Shown: positions 1 through 9,964, counted from the stretch's first letter. The stretch is 26,468 nt of DNA from Tannerellaceae bacterium (GCA_031280645.1 JAITGL010000044.1:1-26468); one strand, 5' to 3'. Made by a program: numbers and translations. The notes: generated by a model not told the origin, from the sequence alone.

Positions 1-126
1 GAATGTGAAACCGTATTCTCCCAATACTCCCTGTCTGACGGCTTTGCATACGAGCCTGAATACGATTTACTCTATACCGAACTAACCGGCACAATCGCCC
101 TATATCTCGAAAGCCATGAGTTATAA
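1..126 (+). CDS. C-terminal end of a DUF1896-like conjugative-element protein (partial)
   Basis: The frame is open from the first base of the window to a TAA at 124-126, giving the last 41 residues of a protein that begins outside the window. The visible tail contains FAYEPEYDLLYTELTGTIAL and ends LESHEL. This resembles, from memory, the C-terminus of the DUF1896 family, small proteins of unknown function usually encoded just before the large methylase/helicase gene in Bacteroides conjugative transposons. The next gene starts at 116, inside this one, so the two overlap by 11 bp in different frames, which suggests co-transcription and possibly translational coupling. The family call rests on a short tail plus gene order. 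Confidence 0.6.
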   Translation, partial: ECETVFSQYSLSDGFAYEPEYDLLYTELTGTIALYLESHEL

Positions 127-682
127 CAAGCGGGCGCATCTGCAAACCAATATCGAAGCTATCCGTATCGCTTTCGCACTTGACAGGGAAAAACGTAGGG
201 CAACGGAAGCGGAACGAGCCGTATTGAAACAGTACAGCGGCTTCGGCGGACTGAAATGTATCCTTAATCCGGCAGAAAAAGAATCGGACAAAGCCTACTG
301 GACAAAATCAGAATTGGATTTATTTCCGATGATTGCGGACTTACACAAACTGATTCGTGAAAACAGTCACGACGAAAGCGAGTACAAACGCTATTTCAGC
401 AGTCTGAAAAGCTCCGTCCTGACGGCTTTCTACACGCCGCCGGGAGTTATACAGGTACTTTCCGACGCCTTGCGGGACAGCGGCATTACGCCCTCCCGTT
501 TCCTTGAGCCTTCGGCAGGCAACGGCGCATTTGCCGATGCTTTCAGGCAAACCTTTCCGCAAAACGAAACCGTTTGCTTTGAAAAGGATTTGCTGACGGG
601 CAAAATCCTTTCCCACCTCAATCCTGATGATAAAGTACACATTCGCGGTTTTGAAGAAATCGAAAACCGCCCCGACAATTAA
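116..682 (+). CDS. N-terminal fragment of a large N-6 DNA methylase/helicase, cut by an in-frame TAA
   Basis: This 188-residue reading frame is the front end of the methylase/helicase that continues at 689. Visible are the GFGGL segment (residues 42-46) and the S-adenosylmethionine-binding motif I, EPSAGNGAF (131-139), of an amino-DNA methyltransferase. The frame ends at TAA 680-682. Reading through that codon continues directly and in the same frame into [12 protein letters not shown], which carries methylase motif IV. So the stop interrupts one ancestral gene of 116-5758 (about 1,880 codons) between its cofactor-binding and catalytic motifs. The stop replaces one codon in a DN-x-FDM context; a single-base change from a tyrosine codon (TAT or TAC) is the simplest explanation, but a sequencing error cannot be excluded. 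The fragment alone lacks motif IV and should not be an active methylase. Confidence 0.85.
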   Translation: MSYNKRAHLQTNIEAIRIAFALDREKRRATEAERAVLKQYSGFGGLKCILNPAEKESDKAYWTKSELDLFPMIADLHKLIRENSHDESEYKRYFSSLKSSVLTAFYTPPGVIQVLSDALRDSGITPSRFLEPSAGNGAFADAFRQTFPQNETVCFEKDLLTGKILSHLNPDDKVHIRGFEEIENRPDN

Positions 683-688
683 TTTGAT

Positions 689-3600
689 ATGGTTGCAAGC
701 AATATCCCCTTTGGCGATACCGCCGTTTTTGATGTTTCGTTTTCCAAAAGCAACGATACGGCAAAACGGCAGGCAACCCGCGCCGTTCATAATTATTTCT
801 TCCTAAAAGGCGTGGATACGCTTCGCGAAGGAGGCGTGCTGGCATTTATCACTTCACAGGGCGTGATGAACAGCCCGGCAAACGAACCTGTCCGCGAATG
901 GCTGATGCGCAATACCAACCTTGTTTCGGCAGTCCGTTTGCCGAACAATTTAATGTCTGACAACGCCGGGACAGAGGTTGGGAGTGATTTAATCATCCTT
1001 CAAAAGAATACGGCAAAAACGGCATTAACGCCCGAAGAACAGGCTTTCCTGAAAAGCCGTACACTTTCCAACGGTGCGCCCATCAATAATTATTTCCGCG
1101 ATTTCAGCCGCGTGGTACACACGAAAGGCTATCCCGACAAAGACCTTTACGGCAAGCCGGGAATGATTTTCCTGCATGAAGGGGGGACTTTGGGTATGGC
1201 TACTGACTTGAAAAAAATGCTTTCCGAAGATTTTTCTCAACATCTTGACAGGGAACTGTATCAAAGCCATACCCAAAATATTACGCCTGCCCACAGTTAC
1301 GACAATGAACTTACACGGGAAGAACTGGAAGAAATTGATGAAGCGGTTAAAGCCGCCAGAGCGGGAAAATGGGATGAATTTGTCGCAAAACGCCCTTATA
1401 TAAACGGAAAAGTTGAGCGTGAGCAGCTTGAAAAACCGGAAGAAAAGAAGGAAGTACAACCCCAACTCTCCCAACCGAAAGTTAAAGTTGAACAGCAACC
1501 GCTTATGTCGCTTTACGACCTTTTCGGGTTCAGCGAAGAAGAACGTCAGCAACTGAATACCGGGAAGAAAAATAAAAAGAAAACTTCGTCAACTCAAGGC
1601 AAACCCGTACAACTCAATTTGTTTTCGCAACCCACGCAGACGAATAAGGAAAAGATTCCTGCCAACTCCGGCAACAATCCTCAAACCCATGCCCCTGTCT
1701 ATCCCGTTTTTGATGCGCGGAAGGAAGAAATGGAAAAGCAACTGCGCAAATTGCAGGAACCGCGCCCCTATTCAGGCAGTTTGCAGGAACATCACAGACA
1801 AGGCTCGCTTGTTTTGGAGCAAAACGGACAAATCGGCTTTTTGCAGGAACGTTACCGCGATGATGCCGTTTTCAAATCGCTGGAATTAAATCCCCTGCAG
1901 GAGCAAAAGGCAAAATTGTATATCCAACTCCGCGACACCTACCATCTTTTATATAACTACGAAGCAACAGAACTGAAAGAAAACGCCGGACTAAGGGAAA
2001 AACTGAATGACCTGTACGACACGTTTGTCAAACGCTACAGCAATCTGAACGACCGCAAAAATCTTGGACTTATCAAAATGGATGCAGGCGGAACGGAAAT
2101 GCTTTCTTTGGAACGAGTGCCACCCGAAGGTGCATTTATGGGAAGTTTCGTTAAAGCCGACATCTTTTCGCAGCCCGTAGCCTTTAATCCCAATGAGATT
2201 AATCACGCGGATACGTCGATTGAAGCATTATCTGCTTCGCTCAACAAGTTCGGAGAGGTTAATTTGGAATATATGCTTTCGCTGATGGAAGAAAAAAGCA
2301 GGGAAGAAATGATTGAGGAACTGCACGGGCGTATCTATTATAATCCGCTCATTGAAAATTATGAGGTATCGGACAAATTCATTGCCGGAAACGTCATTGA
2401 AAAAACGCGGGCGGTTGAACAATATCTTGAAAACAATCCCCAAAGCGAAAACCGCCTTGCCGTATCCGAATCCCTCAAAGCCTTGCAGGAAGCCACGCCA
2501 CGCCCCATCACCTTTGACGAACTGGATTTTAACTTTGGCGAACGCTGGATTCCCGAAGGTATTTATCAAAAATATGCGAGTTACCTGTTTGACGTAAACA
2601 CCAACATCCATTATTCATCTACGCGGGATGAATATTCCGTCAAAGCAGATTATCGCAATGCCCACATTCATGACAAATACTGCATTAAAGGAGAAAACAG
2701 GTCATACGACGGAATAGCCCTGATGAAGCACGCCCTGCACAATACCACACCCGATATTACCAAAAATGTGGATGCAACAGACAAAGACGGTAAAAAAATA
2801 ACCGTGAAAGTCCGAGACGGCGAAAAAATACAGTTGGCAAATTCAAAAATTGATGAGATACGAACCGGTTTCTCCGATTGGCTGAATCAGCAATCACCCG
2901 AATTTAAAGACCGTCTGGCAAAACGCTACAATGAGAAATTCAACTGCTTTGTACGCCCGACGTACGACGGCAGCCACCAGACTTTTCCGGGTTTGGACTT
3001 GAAAAGACTGGGCATTCCCGACCTCTACCAAAGTCAGAAAGATGCTGTCTGGATGCTGAAACAAAACGGCGGCGGGATATGCGACCACGAGGTAGGGGCA
3101 GGCAAAACCCTGATTATGTGCTGTGCCGCAATGGAAATGAAGCGCCTCGGACTGGCAAACAAACCGGTGATTATCGGTTTGAAAGCCAACGTACATGAGA
3201 TAGCGCAAACATTCAAAACCGCTTATCCGAACGCAAAAATCCTTTATCCGGGAAAGGAGGATTTTACGCCTAAAAACCGCGTAAAAATCTTCAACGAAAT
3301 CAAAAACAACAGTTGGGATGCTGTGATTCTTACGCATGACCAGTTCGGCATGATACCCCAATCCCCCGAAATACAGCATCAAATCCTTCAAAAAGAATTG
3401 GACAGTGTAGAGGAAAACCTCGATGTATTGCGCAGTCAGGGGCAGGATATTTCCAGAGGCATGTTGCGGGGCGTAGAGAAGCGGAAAGAAAACCTCGAAG
3501 TAAAATTAAAGGAGTTATCGGAACAAATCAAAAACCGCACCGATGATGTGGCGGACTTTAAGCGCATGGGCATCGACCATATTTTTGTCGATGAATCGCA

Positions 3601-5758
3601 CCGTTTCAAAAACCTGATGTTTACCACCCGCCACGACCGCGTGGCAGGACTGGGCAGTCCTGACGGTTCACTAAGGGCAATGAACATGCTTTTTGCCCTG
3701 CGTACCATTCAGGAACGGACAGGTAAAGATTTAGGTGCAACCTTTCTTTCGGGTACAACAATAAGCAATTCTTTAACCGAATTATATTTATTGTTCAAAT
3801 ATTTGCGACCTCAAGAATTGGAACGGCAGAATATCAATACGTTTGATGCGTGGGCAGCGGTATTCGCCAAAAAGAGTACCGACTATGAATTTTCGGTAAC
3901 CAACGAAATTGTACAGAAAGAACGTTTCCGCTATTTTATCAAAGTCCCTGAATTAGCAGCTTTTTACAGCGAAATAACCGATTTCCGTACAGCAAAGAAC
4001 ATTGGCATAGACCGCCCTGAAAAGAATGAAATACTGCACAATATACCTCAGACTCCGCAACAGCAGGAATTTATTAAAAAACTGGTAGAGTTTGCCAAAA
4101 CAGGGGACGCCACACTGCTCGGTCGCACCCCACTTACCGACCGTGAAGAAAAAGCCAAAATGCTGATAGCAACGGATTATGCCCGCAAAATGTCGCTTGA
4201 CATGCGCATGATTGACCGGAACAAATATGATGACCACATTGACAACAAAGCTTCCCATTGTGCCGCTAATATTGCCAAATATTACAATCAATACAATACC
4301 CAAAGAGGAACGCAGTTTGTCTTTTCCGATTTGGGAACATACAAGCCCGGCGAATGGAATCCGTACAGCGAAATCAAGCGTAAATTAGTGGAAGACCACA
4401 GGATACCGGCGCATGAAATCCGCTTTATTCAGGAAGCCAAAACAGAAATAGCCCGCAAAGCCCTGATAACAGGCATGAACGAAGGAAATATCCGTGTCCT
4501 GTTCGGCTCGACCGACATGCTCGGCACGGGCGTAAACGCGCAGAAACGGGCGGTAGCCGTCCACCACCTTGACAGCCCCTGGCGACCGTCTGATTTGGAA
4601 CAGAGAGAAGGCAGGGCAATTCGCAAAGGCAACGAAGCAGCCAAATTACATGCCGACAACAAAGTAGATGTAATTATCTATGCGGTGGAAAAATCATTGG
4701 ACAGTTACAAATTCAACCTGCTGCACAACAAACAGTTATTCATTACTCAACTCAAGAACAACAACATGGGGACACGTACCATTGACGAGGGCAGTATGGA
4801 CGAAAAAAGCGGCATGAACTTTTCGGAATACGTCGCTATTTTGTCGGGCAATACCGACCTTTTGGACAAAGCCCGTCTGGAAAAGAAAGTCGCCGCCCTC
4901 GAAAGTGAACGGCAGGCATTTTCCAAAAACAAAATTTCTTCCGAATACAAATTGCAGGATATTGTCCGCACGGTGGACGGTAACAATGAACTGGTTGCCC
5001 GCATGAGCAAAGATTGGGAAACATTCAACAGCCGCGTACAATACGATAAGGACGGCAACAAACTCAATCCCGTCAAACTCGATGGAGTTGAAAGCGCCGA
5101 CGTTAAGGCTCTTGCAGCCAAACTAACCCAAATCAATGACAATGCCACTACGCACGGCGAACATTACAAAATCGGCTCACTGTACGGATTCAGTTTATCG
5201 GTCAAGACCGAAGATTCCATGAAAGAAGGCATGTTATTCAAGCAAAACCGCTTTTTCATTGAAGGAGAAGGAAATATCAAATATACTTACAACAACGGAA
5301 ACATCGCCAACGACCCGAAATTAGCCGTTCATTATTTTCTACACGCTCTGGAAAAAATTCCCTCACTGATAGAAAAATATCAGGCGGATACGGAAAAAAT
5401 ATCAAAAGACCTGCCTGTCCTGAAAGAAGTTACCCAATCCACATGGCGCAGGGAAGATGAACTGAAAGACCTGAAAACGGAACTTTTAGCATTGGACAGA
5501 AAGATACAACTTTCGCTCAAGCCCATAGACCAAAGCGAAGACAAGCCGGAACATGCCGCACAGGGCAACAACACGCGCGACAATGCCGTGCAGGTCATAC
5601 ATGACCTGATGTCCGGCAAAATTCATCCCAAAGATTTTGGCAATGTCAACTCGGAGGAAAGGCTGCGGGAAGCAAAGGAAGCGATGGGCGACAGGCTGGT
5701 TATTGCAAGCATCCCGAAACATGAAAACGAAAAACAGTCGAAAGGGTTTAAAATATGA
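689..5758 (+). CDS. Large DNA methylase/SNF2-like helicase of a conjugative element (DarB-like), main part
   Basis: This 1,689-residue frame starts at an ATG two codons after the in-frame stop that separates it from the fragment at 116-682. Residues 1-110 are the rest of the N-6 adenine methylase domain, with motif IV as NIPFG at the very start. A polar, lysine/glutamine-rich linker follows (about 240-340). The helicase core has Walker A GAGKT (803-807), a DESH box (968-971), a motif III-like SGTT, and [10 protein letters not shown] (1305-1314) as motif VI. The C-terminal part is rich in predicted helix and coiled coil. Methylase-helicase fusions of this size occur in Bacteroides conjugative transposons and in phage P1 DarB-like antirestriction proteins. 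A role in protecting or processing element DNA during transfer is inference. The helicase could work alone if translation restarts at 689. The stop overlaps the next start as ATGA. Confidence 0.85.
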   Translation: MVASNIPFGDTAVFDVSFSKSNDTAKRQATRAVHNYFFLKGVDTLREGGVLAFITSQGVMNSPANEPVREWLMRNTNLVSAVRLPNNLMSDNAGTEVGSDLIILQKNTAKTALTPEEQAFLKSRTLSNGAPINNYFRDFSRVVHTKGYPDKDLYGKPGMIFLHEGGTLGMATDLKKMLSEDFSQHLDRELYQSHTQNITPAHSYDNELTREELEEIDEAVKAARAGKWDEFVAKRPYINGKVEREQLEKPEEKKEVQPQLSQPKVKVEQQPLMSLYDLFGFSEEERQQLNTGKKNKKKTSSTQGKPVQLNLFSQPTQTNKEKIPANSGNNPQTHAPVYPVFDARKEEMEKQLRKLQEPRPYSGSLQEHHRQGSLVLEQNGQIGFLQERYRDDAVFKSLELNPLQEQKAKLYIQLRDTYHLLYNYEATELKENAGLREKLNDLYDTFVKRYSNLNDRKNLGLIKMDAGGTEMLSLERVPPEGAFMGSFVKADIFSQPVAFNPNEINHADTSIEALSASLNKFGEVNLEYMLSLMEEKSREEMIEELHGRIYYNPLIENYEVSDKFIAGNVIEKTRAVEQYLENNPQSENRLAVSESLKALQEATPRPITFDELDFNFGERWIPEGIYQKYASYLFDVNTNIHYSSTRDEYSVKADYRNAHIHDKYCIKGENRSYDGIALMKHALHNTTPDITKNVDATDKDGKKITVKVRDGEKIQLANSKIDEIRTGFSDWLNQQSPEFKDRLAKRYNEKFNCFVRPTYDGSHQTFPGLDLKRLGIPDLYQSQKDAVWMLKQNGGGICDHEVGAGKTLIMCCAAMEMKRLGLANKPVIIGLKANVHEIAQTFKTAYPNAKILYPGKEDFTPKNRVKIFNEIKNNSWDAVILTHDQFGMIPQSPEIQHQILQKELDSVEENLDVLRSQGQDISRGMLRGVEKRKENLEVKLKELSEQIKNRTDDVADFKRMGIDHIFVDESHRFKNLMFTTRHDRVAGLGSPDGSLRAMNMLFALRTIQERTGKDLGATFLSGTTISNSLTELYLLFKYLRPQELERQNINTFDAWAAVFAKKSTDYEFSVTNEIVQKERFRYFIKVPELAAFYSEITDFRTAKNIGIDRPEKNEILHNIPQTPQQQEFIKKLVEFAKTGDATLLGRTPLTDREEKAKMLIATDYARKMSLDMRMIDRNKYDDHIDNKASHCAANIAKYYNQYNTQRGTQFVFSDLGTYKPGEWNPYSEIKRKLVEDHRIPAHEIRFIQEAKTEIARKALITGMNEGNIRVLFGSTDMLGTGVNAQKRAVAVHHLDSPWRPSDLEQREGRAIRKGNEAAKLHADNKVDVIIYAVEKSLDSYKFNLLHNKQLFITQLKNNNMGTRTIDEGSMDEKSGMNFSEYVAILSGNTDLLDKARLEKKVAALESERQAFSKNKISSEYKLQDIVRTVDGNNELVARMSKDWETFNSRVQYDKDGNKLNPVKLDGVESADVKALAAKLTQINDNATTHGEHYKIGSLYGFSLSVKTEDSMKEGMLFKQNRFFIEGEGNIKYTYNNGNIANDPKLAVHYFLHALEKIPSLIEKYQADTEKISKDLPVLKEVTQSTWRREDELKDLKTELLALDRKIQLSLKPIDQSEDKPEHAAQGNNTRDNAVQVIHDLMSGKIHPKDFGNVNSEERLREAKEAMGDRLVIASIPKHENEKQSKGFKI

Positions 5759-6675
5759 CATCCGATGAATTAAAATACCGTCAGGGCTGGACATTGGAAC
5801 AGAAAATCGACCATGCTGTTGGTGTTGTTTCTTATTTCGCGGGCAGAGTAAATGGGAACATATTCGCCTCATTCAGTGGAGGTAAAGATTCAACTGTCAT
5901 GTTGGACATTATCCGGCGCTTTGTAGATAAAAATGTCCCTGCGGTTTTCTGTAATACAGGCAATGAGTACCCCGAAGTCGTGAAATTCGTCCGGCAAACG
6001 GCGAATATTACCGTCATCCGTCCCGAAATGCACGTAAAGCAAGTTATCGAAAAGTACGGCTTTCCCCTGATAAGCAAGGAACAGAGCCAATATATCCGTC
6101 AGGCAAAACACACAAATTCCGCAAAACTGAGAAATATCCGCTTGCATGGCAGCATTAACGGCATCGGGAAAATAGCCAAAAAATGGAAATTCCTGATTGA
6201 CGCTCCTTTTGACATGAGTGAAAAGTGCTGTGACCATTTGAAGAAGAAGCCTTTCGATAAATTCCATAAGGAAACGGGACTGTATCCAATCATCGGGACA
6301 ATGGCAGGCGAGAGCAGGCTGAGATTCCAAAAGTGGCTGAAACATGGCTGCAATTCCTTTGAATCGAAGATGATTGCAAGTTATCCTTTGTCCATTTGGA
6401 GAGAGGAGGATATTTGGGCGTATATCCACAAATTCAACATTCCTTACTGTTCCATTTACGACATGGGAATAAGGCGCACCGGCTGCCTGTGCTGTGGCTT
6501 CGGCGCTCATGTAAAGGGCGACCGCCGTTTCTATTTCCTGAAAGAAAACAAACCGAAAATCTATGAGCATTTTATGCAGATGAAAAACAACGGCATAACT
6601 TACAAAGAGGCTTTGCAATATTGCGGGATTGATTTTCCGGACGCGATTCACAGGCAAACAACAATTAATTTTTAA
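5755..6675 (+). CDS. Phosphoadenosine phosphosulfate reductase-family protein (PP-loop ATP pyrophosphatase)
   Basis: This 306-residue protein has the PP-loop SGGKDS (41-46) typical of the adenine nucleotide alpha-hydrolase fold, followed by NTGNEYPE, as in PAPS reductases and DndC-like enzymes. Further along are [10 protein letters not shown], a [10 protein letters not shown] segment that probably contacts the nucleotide or sulfate, and a cysteine cluster [13 protein letters not shown] near the C-terminus that could bind a metal or an Fe-S cluster. Its ATG overlaps the helicase stop by four bases (ATGA), so the two are probably translated together. Members of this family are carried by Bacteroides conjugative transposons and phages. 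Housekeeping sulfate assimilation is unlikely here, because no sulfurylase or kinase genes are next to it. A role in nucleic-acid modification or antirestriction is possible but unproven. Confidence 0.82.
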   Translation: MTSDELKYRQGWTLEQKIDHAVGVVSYFAGRVNGNIFASFSGGKDSTVMLDIIRRFVDKNVPAVFCNTGNEYPEVVKFVRQTANITVIRPEMHVKQVIEKYGFPLISKEQSQYIRQAKHTNSAKLRNIRLHGSINGIGKIAKKWKFLIDAPFDMSEKCCDHLKKKPFDKFHKETGLYPIIGTMAGESRLRFQKWLKHGCNSFESKMIASYPLSIWREEDIWAYIHKFNIPYCSIYDMGIRRTGCLCCGFGAHVKGDRRFYFLKENKPKIYEHFMQMKNNGITYKEALQYCGIDFPDAIHRQTTINF

Positions 6676-6699
6676 GGTAATGAAAATCGGATATAAAAA

Positions 6700-6728
6700 C
6701 AAAGCCCTATCATCACGACAGGACTTTG
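6700..6728 (-). terminator. Candidate intrinsic terminator for the minus-strand HTH/primase genes
   Basis: The arms CAAAGCCCT (6700-6708) and AGGACTTTG (6720-6728) pair with one mismatch across an 11-base loop. On the minus strand the hairpin is followed at once by five T residues (complement of 6695-6699). It lies 60 bp past the end of the minus-strand gene at 6788 and also sits between convergent genes. Confidence 0.55.
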
Positions 6729-6787
6729 CCCAACAAAATCAATCAAAAAATACAATCATGAACCCTATTTGGCTACGAAATGGATAA

Positions 6788-7087
6788 TCACTTTTTCTTT
6801 CTTGCGCGTTCTTCAATGAATTTCTTTACGTCCGATTCCTTATAGTAAGCCTTTTGGTCTATCCGCAGGAACGGCAGCCAGCCCAGCGTGCGGTAACGCT
6901 GCAAAGTTCGCTTGCATATATTGAGCAGAAGGCACATATCCTGATTGTCATACAGCCGTTCGCCGTCAATGGTTTGCGCCTGCGCCTGTTCTTTCGGCTT
7001 GTCAATCATATTTTCTATACGGTCAAACCGTTCCATTATCTTTTTCATCCACGCATCAAAATCCCGGCTTTCCATAAACATACTCAT
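6788..7087 (-). CDS. Helix-turn-helix DNA-binding protein of a mobile element (MerR/excisionase-like)
   Basis: This is a small protein of about 99 residues. Its first half is charged and probably helical (DAWMKKIMERFDRIENMI). The second half is a winged helix-turn-helix of the HTH_17/MerR type: LYDNQDMCLLLNICKRTLQRY, then LGWLPFLRID and YYKESDVKKFIEE. This is the standard accessory DNA-binding protein of Bacteroides integrative elements, where relatives act in excision or in regulating transfer. The chosen ATG (7087-7085) shares its A with the TGA of the upstream primase gene (TGATG), which argues for translational coupling; a TTG one codon earlier is less likely. It is last in a three-gene minus-strand operon. 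The target site is unknown. Confidence 0.75.
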   Translation of the reverse strand: MSMFMESRDFDAWMKKIMERFDRIENMIDKPKEQAQAQTIDGERLYDNQDMCLLLNICKRTLQRYRTLGWLPFLRIDQKAYYKESDVKKFIEERARKKK

Positions 7088-9147
7088 CAACCATTAATAT
7101 GTCCAACAATAAAATAACTCTGATTCACAGCGTCTTTGAGGATAATTTCCCTGTCCCGCATGAAACGGATGTAACTCTTTGCCGTTCGTTCCTTTACATC
7201 CAGAACAGACTGTATCTGCTCGCATAATTCGGCGTAGGTGCAATGTTTCTGTTTGGAAAAAATCGTTTTGGCAACGCCTGACAGTTCCGTTTCCTTCCGT
7301 TTGTCTTTTTCCTCTTTGGGCTTTTCACCGATGTACGTGTGCATTTCCTTTTCCCTGTCCCATGAAAATTGAACGAGCGGTACATCAAGCGGACTGCCGT
7401 CTCGCACTTTCAATGCCTTGACAACCGATATTTGCGGATTTTCGTCTTTCTCAATGGAAAGGATTGCAGCCGCCTTGCGTTGCAGTTCCGAGCCTAAATG
7501 CCCGCGCAGTTTCATGCCGTTGGGAATAAAATGCAGTACGCAAACGATGCAGGTCTTGTAAATCCCCGCCAGACGGTAAAGTTCGTCAATCATGCCGATA
7601 CTTTCCGCTTCGTCGTTGGCGCAACGTACCAAATCCGCAATCCCGTCAATCACCACTATCTGAATACCGCCAAATTGATAATAAAATTTATCCATACTTT
7701 GAACAATAGCCTGCATGCGCTCTTTGCGCGACATGCTCGTCAGGCAGTAGGCTTTGAAACAGGCGGGCATTGTTTCCATCTTTGCACGTTTCAAAATGCC
7801 GGAAATATTTTTGTAAAGTTGCGTTTCGGACTGTTCGGTATCATAAAGCAATACGGCTTTGTCGTTCCTGTTGCGTCGAATGATACTTCCCAACGTATCA
7901 ATATCTTCCTTTTCGCGAATAGTTCCCGCAATTAAACTGCCTACGTAATTACTTTTGCCTGTTCCTTCTCCGCCCGTAATGCCAAACAGGTTCCCCTGTG
8001 TTCCCAGAGGCACGCCGTTAATCGAAACTATCATCTCTGCCTGAACAGGCGGATTGTTGAAATCAATTTCACAAGGTTTGAGTATGGACATGGTTTCGCT
8101 GTATAAGTTGTCTAAAAATTCGATGAATAACGAAATGAAATTTTCGCGGGTATTTCCGAGTTTGAAGTAGTCGGAAATATCCTTTTCCTGCTTTGTTCCC
8201 GGAAGCGGTAAAACAAGCCGTTTAACGCCCAATTCCGAGAGTTGCTGCGCGTGTTTGAGAGAAGCGTCCAATCCGGTTTTATCGCTGTCGTAAAGCAAGA
8301 CTATATGCTTAAATCGGTACGACAATTTTTTGATAATGTTTTGCGGAATATTGGACGTTTCCGAATTGAAACAAATTGCATGGAAGCCACGCGCCGCAAG
8401 CGACATCACGTCCTTTTCCCCGCCTGTAATGAAAAGCGTGTCGCCTTTTGACGGCAATTGTTCCAATCCAAAGCAATAATTTTCAGGCAACAGACCGCCA
8501 TACAGGAAACGAATTTCGGAGTTGGGACGATAAATTTTTATGTGTTTCCTGCCTGAATAACCAAAAATCGGCTCTGCATCCGTTGCATAAAAGGTAAAGG
8601 GTTTCCCGTCATTATTTTCGCTCTTAAATTCCTTCAAAGAGAAAACTTTATAGGCTTTCAGAATGTCGGATGTAATGCCGTATTGCGTCCAGAAAGAAAG
8701 TTCCTTTGCCGATAAAGACTGCCCGACAACAGAATAGGGTTTTGTTTTTTTCGGGGTTGGGACAGGGTTGACGTCCTGTTTTCCGGTAGATTTCACCGCA
8801 GCAGGAATAACCGTAACCACAAACGAAGTGTCGTTTTCGTCCAACCCAAGCGACAAATCACGGTTTATTAACCGGAGTATCTCTACAAAATCTTTGGAAT
8901 TGCCGCAATTCAGATTCTTCAATCTGCCCACAATATCGAAACAGTCGCCGCTGAACGCATCGTTGCCGAAGTCCTTCAGACGGTAGGTATCATTCCTGCG
9001 GTCGAAATAGATATTACAGGATGCTTTCCGGTCTTCGTAAAGCGGGTTCAGGAAATTGCGCCCGACGCGCCATCCACCCGGAATATAATGCTTGAAAACG
9101 TCCAGACCGTTACTTGTCCGTCTTAAGATTTCGTCTTTGTTCAACAT
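7087..9147 (-). CDS. Toprim primase fused to a RecA-like ATPase (mobile-element primase/helicase)
   Basis: This 686-residue protein has a DnaG-like N-terminal fold (about 30-80: NPLYEDRKASCNIYF, then GDCFDIVG), although the usual zinc-binding CHC pattern is not evident. A Toprim domain has GGEKD (242-246) and DSDKTG (287-292), the acidic residues that bind metal in primases. A RecA/DnaB-like ATPase follows, with Walker A GGEGTGKS (392-399) and Walker B IVVID (497-501). The last 80 residues look like a winged helix. Such proteins sit near the ends of Bacteroides mobilizable and conjugative elements and probably prime or unwind element DNA. The start overlaps the upstream HTH gene by 38 bp and the stop overlaps the next HTH gene by one base, so the three genes form a tight operon. 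Confidence 0.82.
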   Translation of the reverse strand: MLNKDEILRRTSNGLDVFKHYIPGGWRVGRNFLNPLYEDRKASCNIYFDRRNDTYRLKDFGNDAFSGDCFDIVGRLKNLNCGNSKDFVEILRLINRDLSLGLDENDTSFVVTVIPAAVKSTGKQDVNPVPTPKKTKPYSVVGQSLSAKELSFWTQYGITSDILKAYKVFSLKEFKSENNDGKPFTFYATDAEPIFGYSGRKHIKIYRPNSEIRFLYGGLLPENYCFGLEQLPSKGDTLFITGGEKDVMSLAARGFHAICFNSETSNIPQNIIKKLSYRFKHIVLLYDSDKTGLDASLKHAQQLSELGVKRLVLPLPGTKQEKDISDYFKLGNTRENFISLFIEFLDNLYSETMSILKPCEIDFNNPPVQAEMIVSINGVPLGTQGNLFGITGGEGTGKSNYVGSLIAGTIREKEDIDTLGSIIRRNRNDKAVLLYDTEQSETQLYKNISGILKRAKMETMPACFKAYCLTSMSRKERMQAIVQSMDKFYYQFGGIQIVVIDGIADLVRCANDEAESIGMIDELYRLAGIYKTCIVCVLHFIPNGMKLRGHLGSELQRKAAAILSIEKDENPQISVVKALKVRDGSPLDVPLVQFSWDREKEMHTYIGEKPKEEKDKRKETELSGVAKTIFSKQKHCTYAELCEQIQSVLDVKERTAKSYIRFMRDREIILKDAVNQSYFIVGHING

Positions 9148-9469
9148 GAAGCTGGTGGTTTTTAATTAAATCCTGTAAATGTTCGTCGCTCCGACGAATA
9201 ATGTTATTCTTCATCAGGCGTTCGATTTCGCTGATGCGATAAAAGTTTTTCCCGCGTATCCGGGAAAAGGTGATGGCGTTTTCTGCTCTGAGCCGTTGCA
9301 GGGTTTTACTGCTGATTTTCAGAAAAGTGCAGACTTCGTAACTGTCCACCCAACCGTCTTCCGGCTGTTCTTCCGCCTTACTCTGTATTGCGGCAACGAA
9401 TTTGGCAATCATATTGATTTTTGCCTGTAAATCCTTGAATGCCTGCGATTCGATTGTAATGACTTCCAT
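9110..9469 (-). CDS. Helix-turn-helix DNA-binding protein, first gene of the primase operon
   Basis: The product is about 119 residues: MEVITIESQAFKDLQ, then a helical stretch, then a helix-turn-helix DGWVDSYEVCTFLKISSKTL followed by RISEIERLMKNN. This organisation, starting MEVITIES, is familiar from HTH proteins of Bacteroides mobile elements. An upstream ATG at 9592 would add 41 residues, but those (MLISKYYCLNVKN...) look like translated AT-rich leader, so the start at 9469 is preferred. It leads the minus-strand operon and overlaps the primase start by 38 bp. It resembles the HTH protein at 6788 in fold but not closely in sequence. It probably regulates or recruits the primase or excision complex, which is inferred from context. 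Confidence 0.78.
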   Translation of the reverse strand: MEVITIESQAFKDLQAKINMIAKFVAAIQSKAEEQPEDGWVDSYEVCTFLKISSKTLQRLRAENAITFSRIRGKNFYRISEIERLMKNNIIRRSDEHLQDLIKNHQLHVEQRRNLKTDK

Positions 9470-9499
9470 ATTCTTATTTTGATGAATTAAAATCCGCTG

Positions 9500-9507
9500 C
9501 AAAGTTC
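9500..9507 (-). promoter_or_regulatory. Possible -7 element for the HTH-primase operon
   Basis: On the minus strand this reads GAACTTTG, one base from the Bacteroides TAnnTTTG consensus, about 30 bp upstream of the start at 9469. No clear TTTG lies at the expected -33 position, so this is only a candidate. Confidence 0.3.
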
Positions 9508-9592
9508 GGCAACCGGAAAAAGTAAAATTCATTGGTAATGTATTTTGAGGTGTATTTTTAACATTCAAACAATAGTATTTAGAAATTAGCAT

Positions 9593-9850
9593 CCTGATAA
9601 ACAGCAGTTTAATGGATTCTTAAAACAGGAATGATACGGAAAATCCGGCAAAAAATACATTATATTTTTACGAAAACATAAATACTTGAAAATAAAAATA
9701 ATAGAAGAAAATGTCATGAAAAATGAGCAAAAAACAGGCAAAAACAGGGTGATTTTGATGTAAAGAAGATAATACCGGAAGAAAAAAAAATTGGAAGTGG
9801 GGGGAAAATCAGGTCAGAACGTGTTAGTCCTGAAATAGCTTTACAAAATC
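9593..9850. other. AT-rich stretch without a recognisable gene
   Basis: The sequence is strongly A-rich on the plus strand, with short runs such as repeated AAAACAGG and a dyad GGAAAATCC. The longest ATG frame with a plausible purine-rich upstream sequence encodes only about 15 residues (near 9718) and is not credible. The stretch lies between the divergent HTH-primase operon and the inverted repeat at 9851, so it may hold operators or an element-end sequence, but nothing specific is recognisable. Confidence 0.6.
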
Positions 9851-9907
9851 AGTGCAAGGTGCAAGCATATATTTATATATATATATATATGGCTTGCACC
9901 TTGCACT
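9851..9907. repeat. Perfect 16-bp inverted repeat made of four GTGCAAG copies around an AT loop
   Basis: The left arm AGTGCAAGGTGCAAGC (9851-9866) is exactly complementary to the right arm (9892-9907). Each arm is itself two abutting copies of the 7-mer GTGCAAG, giving four copies in mirror symmetry. The 25-base centre is almost only A and T (alternating TA). The structure could extrude as a cruciform or act as a paired binding site. It lies between the element's primase operon and the rightward promoter at 9934. An origin-like or excision/regulator-binding site is a reasonable inference; a terminator is less likely because there is no T-run after either arm. Confidence 0.85.
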
Positions 9908-9933
9908 TAGGTAAATAATTATTTTTCAAATGG

Positions 9934-9964
9934 TTTGTTTTTCCAAAAAAACATCGTACCTTTG
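9934..9964 (+). promoter_or_regulatory. Canonical Bacteroides promoter reading into the 42-bp array
   Basis: TTTG at 9934-9937 and TACCTTTG at 9957-9964 match the Bacteroides sigma-ABfr -33 (TTTG) and -7 (TAnnTTTG) elements exactly, with 19 bp between them. Transcription should start near 9970 and run right. The first convincing plus-strand gene downstream is thrA at 11,781, about 1.8 kb away. The immediate transcript would therefore be a leader of about 130 nt followed by the degenerate repeat array. Confidence 0.65.

Noticed and set aside
9470..9592. Extended start (ATG at 9592) for the first HTH gene
   Set aside because: The 41 extra residues look like translated AT-rich leader, while the MEVITIES start matches related proteins.
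9851..9907. Ordinary intrinsic terminator
   Set aside because: The loop is 25 bases of alternating A/T, no T-run follows either arm, and no gene ends nearby on the plus strand.
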